DNA of 64,000 bases from Miniimonas arenae. Lineage in GTDB: Bacteria > Actinomycetota > Actinomycetes > Actinomycetales > Beutenbergiaceae. The translations under genes were made by a program, and so were the position numbers. This document shows positions 1 to 7,874 of this stretch, one piece after another. The notes under the pieces are model-generated. The model searched no databases and was not told the origin of the DNA. It was given only the letters and a program-made list of their open reading frames with translations. Position 1 is the stretch's first letter. The number at the start of each line of letters is the position of its first letter. The DNA is taken from assembly GCF_006351005.1 (NCBI RefSeq), contig NZ_VENP01000004.1:1-64000 (forward strand). The letters are read 5' to 3'.

Positions 1-81
1 CAGGCCGCGGTCTCGGACCGGCCCGACCTTCAGCAAGTCGGTCAGGTCGCTCAGGTCCTCACTGGACAGGAACAGCGTCAC
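1..81 (-). CDS. Doc/Fic-type toxin, N-terminal fragment
   Basis: Only the first 27 codons lie in the window; the gene runs off the left edge. It starts at a GTG six bases after the antitoxin stop codon and in the same reading frame. The visible end reads KVGPVRDRGL, which resembles the V-G-x-x-x-R-D-x-G-L stretch near the start of death-on-curing (Doc) proteins. In that family the downstream Fic fold modifies EF-Tu and blocks translation; the HxFx(D/N) active site would lie outside the window. Placement directly after a ribbon-helix-helix antitoxin supports the call. Confidence is limited by the short fragment. Confidence 0.6.
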   Translation of the reverse strand, partial: MTLFLSSEDLSDLTDLLKVGPVRDRGL

Positions 82-87
82 AGCAGG

Positions 88-291
88 TCACTCGCCGAGC
101 CGGTCGAGCAGGTCCCGGTAACGCTCGATCCCGCGCTCGCCCAGGTCGCGAACGGCGGAGCTGTGGGCGCGCCGGGACGCGGCCTCGAGCACGGCTCGCC
201 GTACGGCTTCCTGCTTGCTCACGCCGTCGGCCGCCGCGAGGAGCGCGAGCGCAGCCTCGTGCTCGTCGTCGAGTCGCAGAGTCATGGCCAT
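88..291 (-). CDS. Ribbon-helix-helix antitoxin (CopG/Arc-like)
   Basis: A 67-residue protein that opens MAMTLRLDDEHEAAL, the short beta strand and first helix typical of ribbon-helix-helix DNA-binding antitoxins, followed by VSKQEAVRRAVLEA as the second helix. The C-terminal tail is polar and probably wraps the toxin. The start is ATG at 291, with GGAGG five bases upstream; a second ATG at 285 is also possible. It is the first gene of a two-gene unit with the Doc-like toxin. Such antitoxins dimerise, bind their own promoter and neutralise the toxin; a direct repeat just upstream is a plausible operator. Confidence 0.8.
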   Translation of the reverse strand: MAMTLRLDDEHEAALALLAAADGVSKQEAVRRAVLEAASRRAHSSAVRDLGERGIERYRDLLDRLGE

Positions 292-315
292 GGCGTCCTC
301 CGAGGTGAGCAGAGT

Positions 316-334
316 GGTATCACGACGGTATCAC
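316..334. promoter_or_regulatory. Direct repeat, candidate antitoxin operator
   Basis: GGTATCAC occurs twice with an 11-base period, on one face of the helix, 25 bases upstream of the antitoxin start. Ribbon-helix-helix antitoxins commonly bind such tandem half-sites to repress their own operon. The binding is inferred; the repeat is visible. Confidence 0.5.
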
Positions 335-365
335 CGCTACTGGCGCCAACGGAGATCGCCTCGGG

Positions 366-431
366 AAAGGACGGACTTCCTCTCGCGAAAGGACGGACTT
401 CCTCTCGCGAAAGGACGGACTTCCTCTCGCG
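366..431. repeat. Three perfect 22-bp tandem repeats upstream of ku
   Basis: The unit, beginning AAAGGACGGACTTCC and ending CTCGCG, is present three times without a mismatch. Each junction reads CTCGCGAAAGG, so TCGCGA palindromes mark the unit borders. The array ends 55 bases before the ku start codon and lies in the leader between the divergent antitoxin and ku genes. It may be a regulatory site or a replication-slippage product; nothing in the sequence decides. Confidence 0.85.
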
Positions 432-486
432 AACGGGTGGGCGGGCGTGGGTTCCCAGGAACCTTCAATCAGGGGATGATGCCCAG

Positions 487-1275
487 ATGCGCTCCATCTG
501 GAAGGGCTCACTCGCGTTCGGCCTGGTCAACGTGCCGGTCAAGGTGTACTCCGCGACCGAGGATCACGACGTCGCCTTCCACCAGGTGCACGCCGAGGAC
601 GGCGGCCGCATCCGCTACCAGCGTCGCTGCGAGGTGTGCGGCGAGGTCGTCAGCTACGACCAGATCGCCAAGGCCTACGACTCCGAGGACGGCCAGCGTG
701 TCATCCTCACCGACGAGGACTTCGACTCCCTGCCCGCGCAGGCCAAGCACGAGATCGAGGTCCTGCAGTTCGTGCCGAGCGAGCAGATCGACCCGATCCT
801 GCTCGACCGCAGCTACTACCTCGAGCCCGACTCCCGCTCGCCCAAGGCGTACGCCCTGCTGCGCCGCACGCTCGAGGAGACCGACCGCACCGCCGTCGTG
901 CACTTCGCGCTGCGCGGCAAGACGCGCCTCGCGGCGCTGCGGGTGCGCGGTGACGTCCTCGTGGTGCAGACGATGATCTGGCCGGACGAGGTGCGCGCGG
1001 CCGAGTTCGCGGCGCTCGAGGAGCAGCCGACCATCAGCAAGAAGGAGCTCGCGATGAGCGCGAGCCTGGTGGAGTCGATGGCCGAGGACTTCGACCCCAC
1101 CGCGTTCACCGACGAGTACACCGCGCAGCTCAAGCAGCTCATCGACGACAAGCTCTCCGGCGGCGAGTCCTTCACCGCGGTGGAGAAGGAGGAGGAGCCC
1201 ACCGACGTCGTCGACCTCGTCGCCGCGTTGCGCAAGAGCGTCGAGGCGCGCAAGAAGGCCCGCGAGGCCTCGTAG
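487..1275 (+). CDS. ku: Non-homologous end-joining protein Ku
   Basis: A 262-residue bacterial Ku. It forms a homodimeric ring on double-strand DNA ends and recruits LigD. The start at ATG 487 gives MRSIWKGSLAFGLVNVPVKV, the canonical family beginning; the open frame extends further upstream, but that part has no Ku similarity. Recognisable blocks are the RYQRRCEVCGEVV segment and the conserved SYYLEPD and LRGKTRLAALRVRG strands. The C-terminus (residues about 225-262) is short, mixed acidic and then Lys/Arg-rich, and is where bacterial Ku contacts LigD. The stop overlaps the ligD GTG in TAGTG, so the two are translationally coupled. Confidence 0.95.
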   Translation: MRSIWKGSLAFGLVNVPVKVYSATEDHDVAFHQVHAEDGGRIRYQRRCEVCGEVVSYDQIAKAYDSEDGQRVILTDEDFDSLPAQAKHEIEVLQFVPSEQIDPILLDRSYYLEPDSRSPKAYALLRRTLEETDRTAVVHFALRGKTRLAALRVRGDVLVVQTMIWPDEVRAAEFAALEEQPTISKKELAMSASLVESMAEDFDPTAFTDEYTAQLKQLIDDKLSGGESFTAVEKEEEPTDVVDLVAALRKSVEARKKAREAS

Positions 1276-3443
1276 TGCCCGACGGCGTAGCGCGCCTCGT
1301 GCGCGTCGGCGAGCGCACGGTGCGGCTCACCAACCCGGAGAAGGTGCTCTTCCCCGGCGACCCGGACGCCGGCATCGGCCCGACCACGAAGGCCGAGCTC
1401 GTCGAGTACTACTGGCGGATCGCGCCGGTCCTGCTCCCGCACCTGGCCGGCCGACCGGTGACCCGCAAGCGCTGGCCACACGGAACGGGCGAGGGCGCCG
1501 AGCCGTTCTTCACGAAGAACCTCGACTCCGGCACGCCGGACTGGGTGCCGCGCGCCGCCGTCGTGCACCACGAGCGGACCGTCGACTACCCGCTCGTGGA
1601 CGAGGTCGCGACGCTCGTGTGGTGCGCGCAGATGGCCGCGATCGAGCTGCACGTGCCGCAGTGGCGGCTGCCCGCTGACGTGCTCGCCGGGCGGCGGCCG
1701 TACTCCCTCGACGCCGCGACGGCGGCGCCCGACCGGCTCGTGGTGGACCTCGACCCCGGCCCGGGCGTGGGCCTGGCGCAGTGCTGCGAGGTGGCGCTCG
1801 CGGCGCGCGAGCTCCTCGACGGGATGGGCCTGGTGTGCGTCCCGGTGACGTCGGGCAGCAAGGGCCTGCACCTGTACGCGCGCCTCGAGGGCGTCGGTGC
1901 CGCGGGCGCGAGCGCGTTCGCGGCCGAGCTCGCCGAGTCGCTCGCCGCCGAGCTGCCCGCGCTCGCGATCACGCAGATGAAGCGGTCGTTGCGGGAGGGC
2001 CGCGTGTTCGTCGACCACACGCAGAACAACCCCGCGAAGACGACCGTGTCGCCGTACTCCGTGCGCGGACGGCTCCAGCCGTGGGTCGCGGCGCCGCGCA
2101 CGTGGGCGGAGATCGAGGAGGGGGCGTCAGGCGGGGGCGAGGGTGGGTCCGGTTCGCTGCGGCACCTGCGGATGGCGGAGGTGCTCGAGCGCGTGCTCGA
2201 CGGCGACGCGTTCGCCCCGCTGCTGCCGCCCGGTGAGGCGGCCGGCGAGGTCGCGCGCGACGACGTCGGGGACGGGCCGGGCGGGGTCGGCACCTCGGAT
2301 GACGGCACGCTGGACGGCAAGGCCGACGGCGACACCCCCCGTGCGAGGAAGGCCGGGTCGCCGGCACGGTCCACGACGCCGGCACGGTCCGCGGCCCCGC
2401 CCCCGGCCCCGCCCGCGCCGTCCCCGCGCGCGACCGCGAAAGCGACCGCTCGCCGTCGGCCCACGAGCGTGCCGCCGATGCTCGCGAGCACCTACGACCC
2501 GATCACGCACGGCGACCTCGAGCTGCCGCGGTGGACGTTCGAGACGAAGTGGGACGGGTACCGCGCCGTCGTGAGCGTGCTGGCGGCGGACGACGGCGAC
2601 GGCGACGGCGCCCAGGGTGATCCAGACGCCGCCGTGTGGTTCACCGCCCGCTCGGGTCGCGACCTCACGCCCGAGTTCGCCGACCTCGCCCACGCGCCGG
2701 ACGCGCTGCAGGATCACGACGCCGTGCTCGACGCCGAGATCATCGCCCTCGACGACGACGGGCGGCCGAGCTTCCACCGCCTGCAGAACCGGGCGGGTCC
2801 GCCGAAGCCGCCGCTGCGCCTCGTGGTGTTCGACGTCCTCGCGCTCGACGGCGTCGACCTCGTCACCCGGCCGCTGGCCGAGCGCCGCGCGGTGCTCGCG
2901 GCGCTCGACCTGCCGGTCGCCGACCCGCGCGCCGGGATCGGTGAGGGTGAGGGCGGCTGGTTCGTCTCGCCCGTGCACGACGGCACGCTCGTCGAGGCGC
3001 TCGCGGCCGACGCGGCGGCCGACGGCGAGGGTGTCCTCGCCAAGCGCGCGGACTCCCCGTACCTGCCGGGCAAGCGCACCGGCGCGTGGGTCAAGGTCAA
3101 GCACCACGGCGAGGCGCGCGTGGTGATCGGCGGATGGCGGCCGGGGCAAGGCCGCCGCGAGGGCGGCATCGGGTCGCTCCTGCTCGGCGTGCGCGAGCCC
3201 GGCGGCGACCTGCGCTACGTCGGCAAGGTCGGCACCGGGTTCTCCGACGCCGAGCTGGACCGGCTGCTCACCGAGCTGTCGCCCCTGCGGCGCGCGACCT
3301 CGCCGTTCGCCGCGGTGCCGCGCGAGGAGGCGCGCGTCGCGGTCTGGGTGGAGCCGACCGTGGTCGGCGAGGTCACCTTCGACTCCTGGACGCCCGACGG
3401 CGTGCTCCGCGCCGCGCGCTGGTCCGGCCAGGTCTCCGACTGA
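1275..3443 (+). CDS. ligD: ATP-dependent DNA ligase LigD (polymerase-ligase form)
   Basis: A 722-residue enzyme that fills in and seals breaks held by Ku. Residues 1-300 are the primase-like polymerase domain, with the metal-binding DLDPGPG near residue 158 and SGSKGLHLYARL near 190. Residues 300-395 form a low-complexity Ala/Pro/Arg linker. The ligase domain follows, with nucleotidyl-transfer motif ETKWDGYRAV (Lys425), then DAEIIALDDDGRPSF and GEGVLAKRADSPY. The C-terminal OB fold ends at WSGQVSD. No 3'-phosphoesterase domain is visible, unlike mycobacterial LigD, which carries it between the polymerase and ligase domains; a separate gene may supply it. Start is GTG 1275, sharing a base with the ku stop. 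Confidence 0.95.
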   Translation: MPDGVARLVRVGERTVRLTNPEKVLFPGDPDAGIGPTTKAELVEYYWRIAPVLLPHLAGRPVTRKRWPHGTGEGAEPFFTKNLDSGTPDWVPRAAVVHHERTVDYPLVDEVATLVWCAQMAAIELHVPQWRLPADVLAGRRPYSLDAATAAPDRLVVDLDPGPGVGLAQCCEVALAARELLDGMGLVCVPVTSGSKGLHLYARLEGVGAAGASAFAAELAESLAAELPALAITQMKRSLREGRVFVDHTQNNPAKTTVSPYSVRGRLQPWVAAPRTWAEIEEGASGGGEGGSGSLRHLRMAEVLERVLDGDAFAPLLPPGEAAGEVARDDVGDGPGGVGTSDDGTLDGKADGDTPRARKAGSPARSTTPARSAAPPPAPPAPSPRATAKATARRRPTSVPPMLASTYDPITHGDLELPRWTFETKWDGYRAVVSVLAADDGDGDGAQGDPDAAVWFTARSGRDLTPEFADLAHAPDALQDHDAVLDAEIIALDDDGRPSFHRLQNRAGPPKPPLRLVVFDVLALDGVDLVTRPLAERRAVLAALDLPVADPRAGIGEGEGGWFVSPVHDGTLVEALAADAAADGEGVLAKRADSPYLPGKRTGAWVKVKHHGEARVVIGGWRPGQGRREGGIGSLLLGVREPGGDLRYVGKVGTGFSDAELDRLLTELSPLRRATSPFAAVPREEARVAVWVEPTVVGEVTFDSWTPDGVLRAARWSGQVSD

Positions 3444-3473
3444 CCAGACTGGGCCACCCGGCGAAGCCGCAGG

Positions 3474-3672
3474 TCAGCGGCGGGCGAGCGGCAGCGCCCA
3501 GGACTCGAGGGCCGCGCTGCCGACGACCCGACCGGGACGGCCGCTCAGCGGCGGGCGAGCGGCAGCGCCCACGACGCAAGCGCCGCGATGCCGACGACCC
3601 GACCGGGACGGCCGCTCAGCGGCGAGCGAGCAGCAGCGCCCACGACGCAAGCGCCGCACTGCCGACGACGCC
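3474..3672. repeat. 71-bp repeats copying the 3' end of the PAP2 gene
   Basis: The last 18 or so codons of the minus-strand PAP2 gene, including its stop codon (TCA at 3616 on the plus strand), recur at 3545 and 3474 with a period of 71 bp. Copies differ by a few substitutions and each ends SWAL-L-LARR-stop when read in its own frame. Since 71 is not a multiple of 3, successive copies sit in different frames and are not read as one protein. Confidence 0.85.
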
Positions 3673-4677
3673 GAACGAGGCCCCGACGTAGGCGGTGGTC
3701 GACGCCGTCGTGATCGTGCCGTTGACCTGCGGGATCGCACTCGCGTCCACGCCCGCGAGCAGGATGACGAGCACGGCCAACCCGACGCCGATCCCGACGA
3801 CGGACGTGAGCCCGAGCAGCCACGCGGCGAGGATGCGGCCCGCGGTGCCGGGCTCGCCGTCGGCGGCGCGTCCGCTGCTGGGCACGAGCACGAGCAGCGT
3901 CCAGGCGCTCACGACGGCGAACGCGGCGACGACGTCGGCGGGCCGGTGCCAGCCGAGCGCGAGCGTGGCGACGGCCGTCGCGGCGGCGTAGGCGGCGCCG
4001 AGGATCGCGGTGACCGGTCGTGCCGCGCGCGGGACGACGAGCAGTGCCACGGCGGCGACCGAGGCGGCGACCGTGGTGTGCCCGCTCGGCAGCGAGTTGT
4101 CCGAGGCCCAGCCGAGCAGGCCGTCGTCGACGGGTCGCTCGAGCAGCCCCTTGAGGATCTGGGTGGTGAGGTTCGCGCCCGCGACGATTCCGGCCGCGCG
4201 CACGGCGTCGCCCCAGCGGCGTCGGATCAGCGCCACGGCGACGGCGAGCGTCACGGCCGCGACGAGGAACCACGGGGACACGACCCCGAGGATCAGGCGG
4301 CTGATGCCCGCGATCTGCTCGCGGCCGCGCTCGGAGCCGAGGAACGCCAGCTGGTCGGCGTAGCGGCCGCGCGCGTCGACCTCGAAGAACGCCCAGATCC
4401 AGACGATGCTCGCGACGGCGAGCAGCGAGCCGACGAGGCACCAGACCCAGCGGGTCTGGGCTCGGGTGGGGCGGGGTGCCGGCGCGTGCGGGCCGGGCGG
4501 GTACGGGCCGGGCGGGTACGGGCCGGGGGCGTGCGGTCCGGGCGCGTGCGTACCGGAGGCGTAGGGGTTGGGCGCGGGAGCGCCGGGTGCACCGGGCGGA
4601 CCGGCCGGCGGGCCCGGCAGGGCGCCGGGCGCGCTGCCCGGCTGCGCGCCGGCGCCCGGAGGCGTCACCATGGTCAT
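3616..4677 (-). CDS. PAP2-family membrane phosphatase
   Basis: A 353-residue membrane protein. The first 90 or so residues are Pro/Gly/Ala-rich, with short APGPHAPGPYPPGP repeats. Then come several hydrophobic helices carrying the phosphatase signature: KGLLERP (motif 1), PSGHTT (motif 2) and GWHRPADVVAAF (motif 3, with the catalytic His). Enzymes of this family remove phosphate from lipid phosphates such as undecaprenyl pyrophosphate or phosphatidic acid; the substrate cannot be told here. ATG 4677 is chosen because it sits just downstream of TACCGTAGG; an open frame continues upstream without signal. The gene is convergent with ligD, and its 3' end is duplicated in the gap. Confidence 0.8.
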   Translation of the reverse strand: MTMVTPPGAGAQPGSAPGALPGPPAGPPGAPGAPAPNPYASGTHAPGPHAPGPYPPGPYPPGPHAPAPRPTRAQTRWVWCLVGSLLAVASIVWIWAFFEVDARGRYADQLAFLGSERGREQIAGISRLILGVVSPWFLVAAVTLAVAVALIRRRWGDAVRAAGIVAGANLTTQILKGLLERPVDDGLLGWASDNSLPSGHTTVAASVAAVALLVVPRAARPVTAILGAAYAAATAVATLALGWHRPADVVAAFAVVSAWTLLVLVPSSGRAADGEPGTAGRILAAWLLGLTSVVGIGVGLAVLVILLAGVDASAIPQVNGTITTASTTAYVGASFGVVGSAALASWALLLARR

Positions 4678-4885
4678 GAACCTACGGTAGGCGGCCGGCT
4701 CAGCGGGACCTGGGAGTGCTGTCGACGCCGCGTCGCGGTCGTGCGGAGATCCTGTGCCGGGCGGCAGACCGCCGGGCAGCATCCCGCCGGCGGCCCGCCG
4801 GGGCGTGGACCGCGCAGCCGGCGACCGTGCGAGGAGCAGAGCGCGCGGCGGCCCGCCGGTGAGCACACGCCGCAGCAGCCTTCGG

Positions 4886-7729
4886 TCAGCCCTTGGGCGC
4901 CGCCGCGCGGGAGCGCGTCGTCGAGCTGCGCGACGTCGTCGACGCCCGACCGCGTGCCGCGGGGCGCTTCGCCGGCCCCTTGGCGCGCTTCTCGGCGAGC
5001 ATCTCGTACGCCCGCTCGGGCGTGAGCGACTCGATGGACTCTGCCTTCGGGATCGTGACGTTCGTGGTGCCGTCCGTGACGTACGGACCGAACCGGCCGT
5101 CCTTGACGAGCACGGGCTTCTCGCTCACCGGGTCGTTCCCGAGCTCGCGCAGCGCCGAGGCGGCCGCGCGCTGACCGCGCCGCTGCTTGGGCTGCGCGTA
5201 GATCGCGAGCGCCTCCTCGAGCGTGACGTCGAAGATCTGCTCCTCGGTCTCGAGCGAGCGCGAGTCGGTGCCCTTCTTGAGGTAGGGCCCGTACCGGCCG
5301 TTCTGCGCCGTGATCTCCTCGCCGGACTCCGGGTCGGTGCCGACCACGCGCGGCAGCGACATGAGCTGCAGCGCCTGCTCGAGCGTCACGGTGTCCAGCG
5401 ACATCGACTTCAGCAGCGACCCGGTGCGCGGCTTCACCTTCGCCGGCGCCTTCTTGCGGCCCTTCGCCGCGGTGCTCTTCGCCGTCGTACCCGTCGTACC
5501 CGTCGCCGTCGTGCCGGTCTCCCCGGCCGCGGCGCCCTTCTCGTCGGCGGCGGCCGGCGCGTCGTCCGGGATCACCTCGGTGACGTACGGCCCGTACCGG
5601 CCGTTGCGCGCCACGACCTGGTAGCCCGTGGCGGGGTCGGTGCCGAGCTCGCGGTCGCCGTCGGACTGCGTCGTCAGCAGCTCCAGCGCCCGCTCGGGCG
5701 TCAGCTCGTCGGGCGCGACGTCCTCGGGGACCGAGGCGCGCAGCGCCTCGCCGTCGGGGCCGGTGCCCTCGAGGTAGGGGCCGTACCGGCCCACCCGCAG
5801 CGTGATGCCGTTGCCGACCGGGATCGAGTTGATGTCGCGAGCGTCGATCTCGCCGAGGTCGTCCACGAGCGACTGCAGCCCGGGCGAGCCCGAGGTCCAC
5901 GGCCCGAAGTAGAACTCCTGCAGCCAGGCGACGCGGTCCTGCTCGCCGCTCGCGATGCGGTCCAGGTCGGACTCCATCGCGGCCGTGAAGTCGTAGTCCA
6001 CGAGCGAGCCGAAGTGGTCCTCGAGGAGGCGGACCACGGAGAACGCGAGCCAGGACGGCACCAGCGCCTGCCCGCGGCGCAGCACGTAGCCCCGGTCGGT
6101 GATGACGCCGATCGTGGCCGCGTAGGTGGACGGGCGGCCGATCCCGCGCTCCTCCAGCGCCGCGGTGAGCGACGCCTCGGTGTAGCGCGGCGGCGGGGAG
6201 GTCTCGTGGCCCGCGGCCTCGAGGTTCTCCTTCGTCACGGCGTCGCCCTCGCTGACGTCGGGCAGGCGCGCCTCGCTGGCCTCGGCGTCGTACCGGCCGG
6301 CGTCGCGGCCCTCCTCGTACGCCGCGAGGAACCCGCGGAAGGTGATGACGGTGCCGGACGCGGAGAACTCCGCGACCGTGCCCGAGGGATGCGCGCCGGA
6401 GCGCTCGGAGGCGACGTCCGCCGTCGTCGGCGCGCCGATCCGCAGCGTGGCGGTCGACCCGCGGGCATCGGCCATCTGCGAGGCGACCGTCCGCTTCCAG
6501 ATGAGCTCGTAGAGGCGGAACTGATCGCCCGAGAGCTCCCCGGCGACCTGCGCCGGCGTGCGGAAGTGGTCGCCGGCGGGCCGGATGGCCTCGTGCGCCT
6601 CCTGGGCGTTCTTGCTCTTGTTGGCGTAGACGCGCGGCTTCTCGGGCACGAACTCGGCGCCGTAGAGGTCCGCGGCCTGGCGCCGCGCCGCCGCGATCGC
6701 CTCGGTGGACAGCGTCACCGAGTCGGTGCGCATGTACGTGATGTAGCCGTTCTCGTACAGCCCCTGCGCCGTGCGCATGGTCGCGCGGGAGTTGAGCCGG
6801 AGCTTGCGGCTCGCCTCCTGCTGCAGCGTCGAGGTGGTGAACGGGGCCGCCGGGCGGCGCGTGTACGGCTTGGTGTCCACGCCCACGACGGCGAAGCTCG
6901 CCTCGTCCAGCGCGCTCACCAGCGCGGTGGTCGCCGCCTCGTCCAGGTGCACGACCGACCCGGCCCGCGTGCGCAGGGCGCCGGTGTCGTCGAAGTCGCG
7001 ACCCGTGGCCACGCGCGTGCCGCCGAGCGCGCTGAGCCGCGCGGTGAACGTGGTGCCGGACCCGGGCTCGGCCGCGTCTCCGCCGCCGGTGAAGGTGCCG
7101 GTGACGTCCCAGTAGGACGCCGCGACGAACGCCATCCGCTCGCGCTCGCGCTCGACCACGAGGCGGGTGGCGACCGACTGCACGCGACCCGCGGACAGGC
7201 CGGGGCCGATCTTGCGCCACAGCACGGGGGAGACCTCGTAGCCGTAGAGCCGGTCGAGGATGCGGCGGGTCTCCTGGGCGTCGACGAGGCGGGTGTCCAG
7301 GTCGCGCGTGGCGGTCAGGGCGCGCTGGATCGCCTCGCGGGTGATCTCGTGGAACACCATGCGCTTGACCGGCACCTTCGGCTGCAGCACCTCGAGCAGG
7401 TGCCACGCGATGGCCTCGCCCTCGCGGTCCTCATCGGTGGCGAGGTAGAGCTCGTCGGCATCCTTGAGCTTCTTCTTGAGCTCGGCGACCTTCTTGCGCT
7501 TGTCCGCGTCGACCACGTAGTAGGGGTCGAACCCGTTGTCGACGTCGACGGCGAACTTGCGGTACGGCCCCTTCTTCATCTCCGCGGGCAGCTCGCTCGG
7601 CTGCGGCAGGTCCCGGATGTGCCCGACGCTCGCCTCGACCTCGTAGCCCGCGCCGAGGAACGGCGTGATGGTGCGCGCCTTCGTCGGCGACTCGACGATG
7701 ACGAGCTTGGTCGGGGTCTTGGTGGGCAC
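4886..7729 (-). CDS. topA: DNA topoisomerase I
   Basis: A type IA topoisomerase of 947 residues that relaxes negative supercoils. The Toprim domain starts at once (KLVIVESPTKARTI) and contains DEDREGEAIAWHL with the metal-binding acids. The active-site tyrosine is in YITYMRTDSVTLS. The C-terminal third holds four GRYGPYV-type repeats (the last as GRFGPYV) and a Lys/Arg/Ser-rich tail; there are no zinc-finger cysteines, as in other actinobacterial enzymes. GTG 7729 is chosen because the VPTKTPTKLVIVES start matches the family and GGAAGG lies upstream. Length is close to the roughly 930 residues of the mycobacterial enzyme. Confidence 0.96.
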   Translation of the reverse strand: MPTKTPTKLVIVESPTKARTITPFLGAGYEVEASVGHIRDLPQPSELPAEMKKGPYRKFAVDVDNGFDPYYVVDADKRKKVAELKKKLKDADELYLATDEDREGEAIAWHLLEVLQPKVPVKRMVFHEITREAIQRALTATRDLDTRLVDAQETRRILDRLYGYEVSPVLWRKIGPGLSAGRVQSVATRLVVERERERMAFVAASYWDVTGTFTGGGDAAEPGSGTTFTARLSALGGTRVATGRDFDDTGALRTRAGSVVHLDEAATTALVSALDEASFAVVGVDTKPYTRRPAAPFTTSTLQQEASRKLRLNSRATMRTAQGLYENGYITYMRTDSVTLSTEAIAAARRQAADLYGAEFVPEKPRVYANKSKNAQEAHEAIRPAGDHFRTPAQVAGELSGDQFRLYELIWKRTVASQMADARGSTATLRIGAPTTADVASERSGAHPSGTVAEFSASGTVITFRGFLAAYEEGRDAGRYDAEASEARLPDVSEGDAVTKENLEAAGHETSPPPRYTEASLTAALEERGIGRPSTYAATIGVITDRGYVLRRGQALVPSWLAFSVVRLLEDHFGSLVDYDFTAAMESDLDRIASGEQDRVAWLQEFYFGPWTSGSPGLQSLVDDLGEIDARDINSIPVGNGITLRVGRYGPYLEGTGPDGEALRASVPEDVAPDELTPERALELLTTQSDGDRELGTDPATGYQVVARNGRYGPYVTEVIPDDAPAAADEKGAAAGETGTTATGTTGTTAKSTAAKGRKKAPAKVKPRTGSLLKSMSLDTVTLEQALQLMSLPRVVGTDPESGEEITAQNGRYGPYLKKGTDSRSLETEEQIFDVTLEEALAIYAQPKQRRGQRAAASALRELGNDPVSEKPVLVKDGRFGPYVTDGTTNVTIPKAESIESLTPERAYEMLAEKRAKGPAKRPAARGRASTTSRSSTTRSRAAAPKG

Positions 7730-7874
7730 GAGCGGCCTTCCGAAAGTGGGGGCCCGCGTCGCCTCCGTACGGGCCGGATCGGCGCGGTCGTTCGTGGCGG
7801 ACCATACCTCGGCTCGCCGACGTCCGCGCAACCCGGCCGCCGCCGCATGTGGACCGCCTGGGGAGCGACGGCCG

